Shown piece after piece: positions 5,757-7,123 of a stretch of DNA of 7,123 bases (its first letter is position 1; each line of letters starts with the position of its first letter). This stretch comes from a bacterium (lineage in GTDB: Bacteria > Chloroflexota > Dormibacteria > UBA8260 > Bog-877). The DNA is taken from NCBI GenBank assembly GCA_021802115.1, contig JAKABA010000205.1, forward strand, positions 1-7,123. Direction: 5' to 3'. The position numbers and the translations under genes are program-made. The notes under the pieces were generated by a model. That model did no database searches and was not told where the DNA came from. It was given only the letters and a program-made list of their open reading frames with translations.

Positions 5757-6989
5757 ATGAGCAAGGCATTGCAGGGCGTTCGCGTGCTGGACATGACCCA
5801 TGTCCAGGCGGGCCCGGTATGCACCCAGATGTTGGCCTGGTTGGGTGCCGACGTCATCAAGATCGAGCCCCCCGGACGGGGGGACGTCACCCGCTCGCAG
5901 CTGCGTGACCTCCCCGACGTCGACAGTCTCTACTTCACCATGCTCAACTCCAACAAGCGCAGCCTGAGTCTCAACATCAAGCACGAGCGGGGGCGGGAGC
6001 TCCTCTGGGAGCTGCTGCGCCGGTCGGACGTGCTGGTGGAGAACTTCGGCCCGGGGGCCCTGGACCGCCAGGGGATCACCTGGGAGCGGCTGCAGGTGGA
6101 GGCTCCCCGCCTCATCTACGCCTCGATCAAGGGGTTCGGCCCGGGCAGCTACGAGAACGCCAAGGCCTACGAGACCATCGCCCAGGCGATGGGCGGCTCC
6201 ATGAGCACCACCGGCTTCGAGGACGGACCGCCGACGTCCACGGGGGCTCAGATCGGCGACTCGGGGTCGGCGGTGCACCTGCTGGCGGCGATCCTCGCGG
6301 CCCTGCTGCAGCGCCACCAGACCGGGCGCGGCCAGCGGGTCCAGGTCGCCATGCAGCACGCCGTCCTCAACCTCTGCCGCGTCAAGATCAGGGATCACCA
6401 GCGACTCCAGCACGGCCCCTTGGCCGAGTACCCCAACTCCGAGTTCGGGCACACCGTTCCTCGGTCCGGAAACGCCTCCGGGGGCGGCCAGCCCGGGTGG
6501 GCGCTGCGCTGCCAGCCGGGCGGCCCCGACGACTTCATCTACGTGATCATCCAACCCCACGTGTGGGAGCGCCTGGTGCGTCAGATCGGCAGGGAGGACC
6601 TGCTGGGAGATCCCGCCTGGGACACCGCCGAGGGCCGCCTCACCCACCTCAACGAGGTCTTCGCCACCATCGAGGCCTGGACCATGCGGCACAGCAAGTG
6701 GGAGGTCTTCGAGCAGTTGAACGCGATCGACGTCCCCTGCGGTCCGGTGTTCGACACCGGCGACATCGTGCGGGACCAGTCCCTGCGGGACACCGGCATG
6801 ATCGTGGAGGTCGACCATCCGGAGCGCGGCACCTACATCAACGTGGGGTGCCCGCTGCGGCTCTCCGACTCGCCGGTGGAGATCCGCCGGTCCCCGCTGC
6901 TGGGAGAGCACTCCGATGAGGTGCTGCGCGAGGTGCTCGGGCTGGAGGCATCCGAACTCGCCACCATGCACTCCGAGGGTGTGATCTGA
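5757..6989 (+). CDS. frc: Formyl-CoA:oxalate CoA-transferase-like enzyme (class III, CaiB/BaiF family)
   Basis: A 410-residue class III CoA-transferase strikingly similar along its whole length to Oxalobacter Frc (428 residues) and E. coli YfdW (416 residues) as I remember them. Frc moves CoA from formyl-CoA to oxalate, giving oxalyl-CoA and formate. Conserved features: THVQAGP with Gln17, Tyr59, LNSNKRS (63-69), VENFGPGALDR with Asn96 and Arg104, KAYE (136-139), nucleophile Asp168 in GDSGS (equivalent to Frc Asp169), RGQRVQVAMQ (191-200), VPCGPV (326-331) and LLGEH (381-385). Position 48 is Gln, as in YfdW, where Oxalobacter Frc has Trp. Two differences stand out: the glycine loop reads ASGGGQP (240-246) instead of AGGGGQP, and position 38, a CoA-contacting Arg in Frc, is Pro. 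The start has a good SD, and the protein aligns from its first residues. The gene is 43 bases after its probable partner lyase/decarboxylase and 38 bases before the next gene. Symbol given for the family; acceptor specificity is unproven. Confidence 0.88.
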   Translation: MSKALQGVRVLDMTHVQAGPVCTQMLAWLGADVIKIEPPGRGDVTRSQLRDLPDVDSLYFTMLNSNKRSLSLNIKHERGRELLWELLRRSDVLVENFGPGALDRQGITWERLQVEAPRLIYASIKGFGPGSYENAKAYETIAQAMGGSMSTTGFEDGPPTSTGAQIGDSGSAVHLLAAILAALLQRHQTGRGQRVQVAMQHAVLNLCRVKIRDHQRLQHGPLAEYPNSEFGHTVPRSGNASGGGQPGWALRCQPGGPDDFIYVIIQPHVWERLVRQIGREDLLGDPAWDTAEGRLTHLNEVFATIEAWTMRHSKWEVFEQLNAIDVPCGPVFDTGDIVRDQSLRDTGMIVEVDHPERGTYINVGCPLRLSDSPVEIRRSPLLGEHSDEVLREVLGLEASELATMHSEGVI

Positions 6990-7013
6990 GCGCCTGGCCC
7001 AGCGACCACACCC

Positions 7014-7019
7014 GAGGAG
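7014..7019 (+). promoter_or_regulatory. Shine-Dalgarno pointing to a TTG start at 7028
   Basis: GAGGAG lies 8 bases before TTG 7028. It is the main evidence that a new gene begins there and that TTG is its start. Confidence 0.65.
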
Positions 7020-7027
7020 TCACGCCC

Positions 7028-7123
7028 TTGCCCAGCCAAGCCCCGGCGGTTGCTCGCACCCGCGCCGCCATCCAGGCGGCCACGAGCATGGGCCGCAGCG
7101 CGCTCCTGGGAGCGGAGCTGGAG
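7028..7123 (+). CDS. Start of a further gene, possibly ATP-grasp acyl-CoA synthetase (3' truncated by the window)
   Basis: Only the first 32 codons are present. The frame opens with TTG after a good SD, 38 bases past the CoA-transferase stop, and stays open to the right edge, which suggests the same operon. The visible peptide ends with AAIQAATSMGRSALLGAELE. This resembles the beginning of the ATP-grasp subunit of ADP-forming acetate/acyl-CoA synthetases, where a helix leads into GR.ALLE.E. If so, it could supply the first acyl-CoA needed to prime the CoA-transferase cycle. The resemblance is short and from memory, so the gene call is fairly good but the family is a guess. Confidence 0.5.
   Translation, partial: MPSQAPAVARTRAAIQAATSMGRSALLGAELE

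Noticed and set aside
3794..5890. A 698-residue open frame on the minus strand opposite the ThDP enzyme
   Set aside because: Same artefact: compositionally biased, no motif, and mirrors a well-supported plus-strand gene.
5649..6971. A 440-residue open frame on the minus strand opposite the CoA-transferase
   Set aside because: The plus strand matches Frc/YfdW end to end; the antisense product has only biased composition.

Overview
The window is GC-rich, gene-dense bacterial DNA. All credible genes lie on the plus strand. GTG and TTG starts occur, most starts have good Shine-Dalgarno (SD) sequences, and third codon positions are strongly G/C. This suits an Actinomycetota-like soil or environmental bacterium, but other high-GC phyla cannot be excluded from this sequence. 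No RNA gene, insertion sequence, CRISPR array, phage gene or integration site was seen.

Layout. Positions 2-2927 hold the membrane and ATPase part of a branched-chain amino acid type (Liv/HAAT) ABC importer: the 3' end of a livH-like permease, a single gene in which a LivM-like permease is fused to a LivG-like ATPase, and a livF-like ATPase that overlaps the fusion gene by 11 bases. A 233-base gap follows, then an RraA-family gene (HMG/CHA aldolase or oxaloacetate decarboxylase-like) at 3161-3814. A second gap of 195 bases contains a weak hairpin and a possible promoter. It leads into a catabolic block: a thiamine diphosphate (ThDP) enzyme of the oxalyl-CoA decarboxylase / 2-hydroxyacyl-CoA lyase group (4010-5713), a formyl-CoA transferase-like class III CoA-transferase (5757-6989), and the first 32 codons of another gene (from 7028), possibly an ATP-grasp acyl-CoA synthetase.

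How the genes may work together. The importer probably brings in a small carboxylate, and the enzymes process it as a CoA thioester. The CoA-transferase strongly resembles Frc/YfdW of oxalate metabolism. Its partner does not carry the oxalyl-CoA decarboxylase signatures I know; its motifs look more like 2-hydroxyacyl-CoA lyase (HACL). The most interesting reading is therefore a formyl-CoA cycle: the lyase splits a 2-hydroxyacyl-CoA into a carbonyl compound plus formyl-CoA, and the transferase moves CoA from formyl-CoA to the next 2-hydroxy acid, releasing formate. Classical oxalate catabolism remains the main alternative. The families are clear; the substrate and the cycle are inference.
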